NCBI GenBank assembly: GCA_930990965.1
Contig: CAKNRQ010000002.1
Coordinates: 62,001-126,000 of the forward strand
Source of the DNA: an uncultured Clostridia bacterium
GTDB taxonomy: Bacteria; Bacillota; Clostridia; Oscillospirales; Oscillospiraceae
DNA: 64,000 nt
Direction: 5' to 3'
Part shown: positions 63,509 to 64,000 of the stretch, one piece after another
Position numbering within the stretch: the first letter of the stretch is position 1
Layout of the letters: each line of letters begins with the position of its first letter
The notes under the pieces: model-generated
Database searches by the model: none
Told to the model about the DNA's origin: nothing
Seen by the model: the letters and a program-made list of their open reading frames with translations, nothing else
Translations under genes and position numbers: made by a program

Positions 63509-64000
63509 TCAGTCAAACTGCACTGTCCAATGAGGGTCACGATACGCTGCAAAGCACATTTCCACCTGCTCCCTGGTGTTCTTGCTCTCGCTCAAAGGTG
63601 GAAGGCTGTCCTCGGCGAAATACGCCGACTCCGTTGTCTCAATGTTGGCCGTAAAGCTGCCACCCAGGGCAGTACAGAGGAAAAATAGTTTACAGACACT
63701 GTGGGCCAGCACGGGACTGTTGTGCTTCGCCCTGTCCTGCACGGCAATCAGCCGCTCTACCTGCACCTCCAGTCCGGCCTCTTCCCGCGCCTCCTTGGCG
63801 GCGTTCTCGGCGGCAGAAATACCGATATCTGCCCAACCTCCCGGAAGAGACCAAAGCCCGTCGTTCTCGCGCACCAGCAGTATCCTGTCGTTTTTGAAAA
63901 TGGCTGCGCGAGTGTCCAGCTTTGGCGTCTGGTAGCCGCTCTCATCGCAAAAGAGGGTATATACCTTCTCCAGAGGCACGTCCGATTTGTACGCAACCAT
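63509..64000 (-). CDS. NUDIX hydrolase, N terminus probably outside the window
   Basis: The NUDIX box is GWADIGISAAENAAKEAREEAGLEV (about 55-79), which carries the metal-binding REEAG. The preceding SDVPLEKVYTLFCDESGYQTPKLDTRAAIFKNDRILLVREND is the junction usually found after an N-terminal helical domain (Nudix_N_2 type) of about 40 residues. The first ATG visible is the last codon of the window, so the true start likely lies beyond it. Such enzymes hydrolyse ADP-ribose or related nucleotides. Confidence 0.88.
   Translation of the reverse strand: MVAYKSDVPLEKVYTLFCDESGYQTPKLDTRAAIFKNDRILLVRENDGLWSLPGGWADIGISAAENAAKEAREEAGLEVQVERLIAVQDRAKHNSPVLAHSVCKLFFLCTALGGSFTANIETTESAYFAEDSLPPLSESKNTREQVEMCFAAYRDPHWTVQFD

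Overview
The window looks like a chromosomal segment of a moderately GC-rich, spore-forming anaerobic Clostridium-class Firmicute, most likely of the Oscillospiraceae type. The supporting signs are strong Shine-Dalgarno sites, an alpha/beta small acid-soluble spore protein, SpoVAC, a phosphate butyryltransferase, S-layer-homology (SLH) surface proteins, tandem iron alcohol dehydrogenases and an Fe-S/flavin enoate-reductase-type enzyme. The taxonomic placement is inference from gene content. No tRNA, rRNA or CRISPR array was seen.

Layout. 1-4.4 kb: a split transketolase (first subunit cut by the window edge), an IlvD-type dehydratase and a ketopantoate-reductase-like enzyme, all in one direction. 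4.7-13.6 kb: a dipeptide-type ABC importer (lipoprotein, two permeases, a fused double ATPase) followed by a DUF917 protein, an M20 dipeptidase and an M29/NicX-like metalloenzyme, which reads as one import-and-hydrolysis operon. 13.7-18.6 kb (minus): a SASP gene, then an ECF sigma factor / membrane protein / ABC ATPase / two paralogous permeases operon. 18.7-22.7 kb (minus): an IS3-like remnant, then an AraC regulator, a 26-residue membrane peptide, a DUF6110-like protein and a P-type ATPase that lacks the usual CPC motif and carries alternating arginines at its N terminus. This last group resembles the ferrosome (fez) iron-organelle clusters and is the most exciting part of the window.

22.8-39 kb: a surface-biology region. 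It has a small SLH/Ig-like protein, an ECF sigma factor with a PepSY-bearing RsgI-like anti-sigma factor, a tyrosine recombinase preceded by near-perfect dyads, a very acidic SLH protein with no clear start codon, a BTAD-type regulator behind an attenuator-like pair of hairpins, a MacAB-like exporter whose adaptor gene shows a frame break, a second SLH protein, an NlpC/P60 hydrolase and a nitroreductase-fold lipoprotein. 39-48 kb: a solitary spoVAC, a DUF3788 pseudogene, alaS with a HIT-family gene, a flavin-binding Nim-like protein, about 600 bp of intergenic repeat DNA, a MATE exporter, a phosphate butyryltransferase and a LysR regulator. 48-57 kb: an EamA exporter, a TRAP-type large permease without a binding protein, a flavin/Fe-S oxidoreductase, an MFS transporter and, divergently, two iron alcohol dehydrogenases. 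57-64 kb: housekeeping genes for MltG, a Cys-rich mini-protein, 5-formyl-THF cyclo-ligase, thymidylate kinase, a TagA-type glycosyltransferase, a sirtuin, IMP dehydrogenase and a NUDIX hydrolase cut by the window end.
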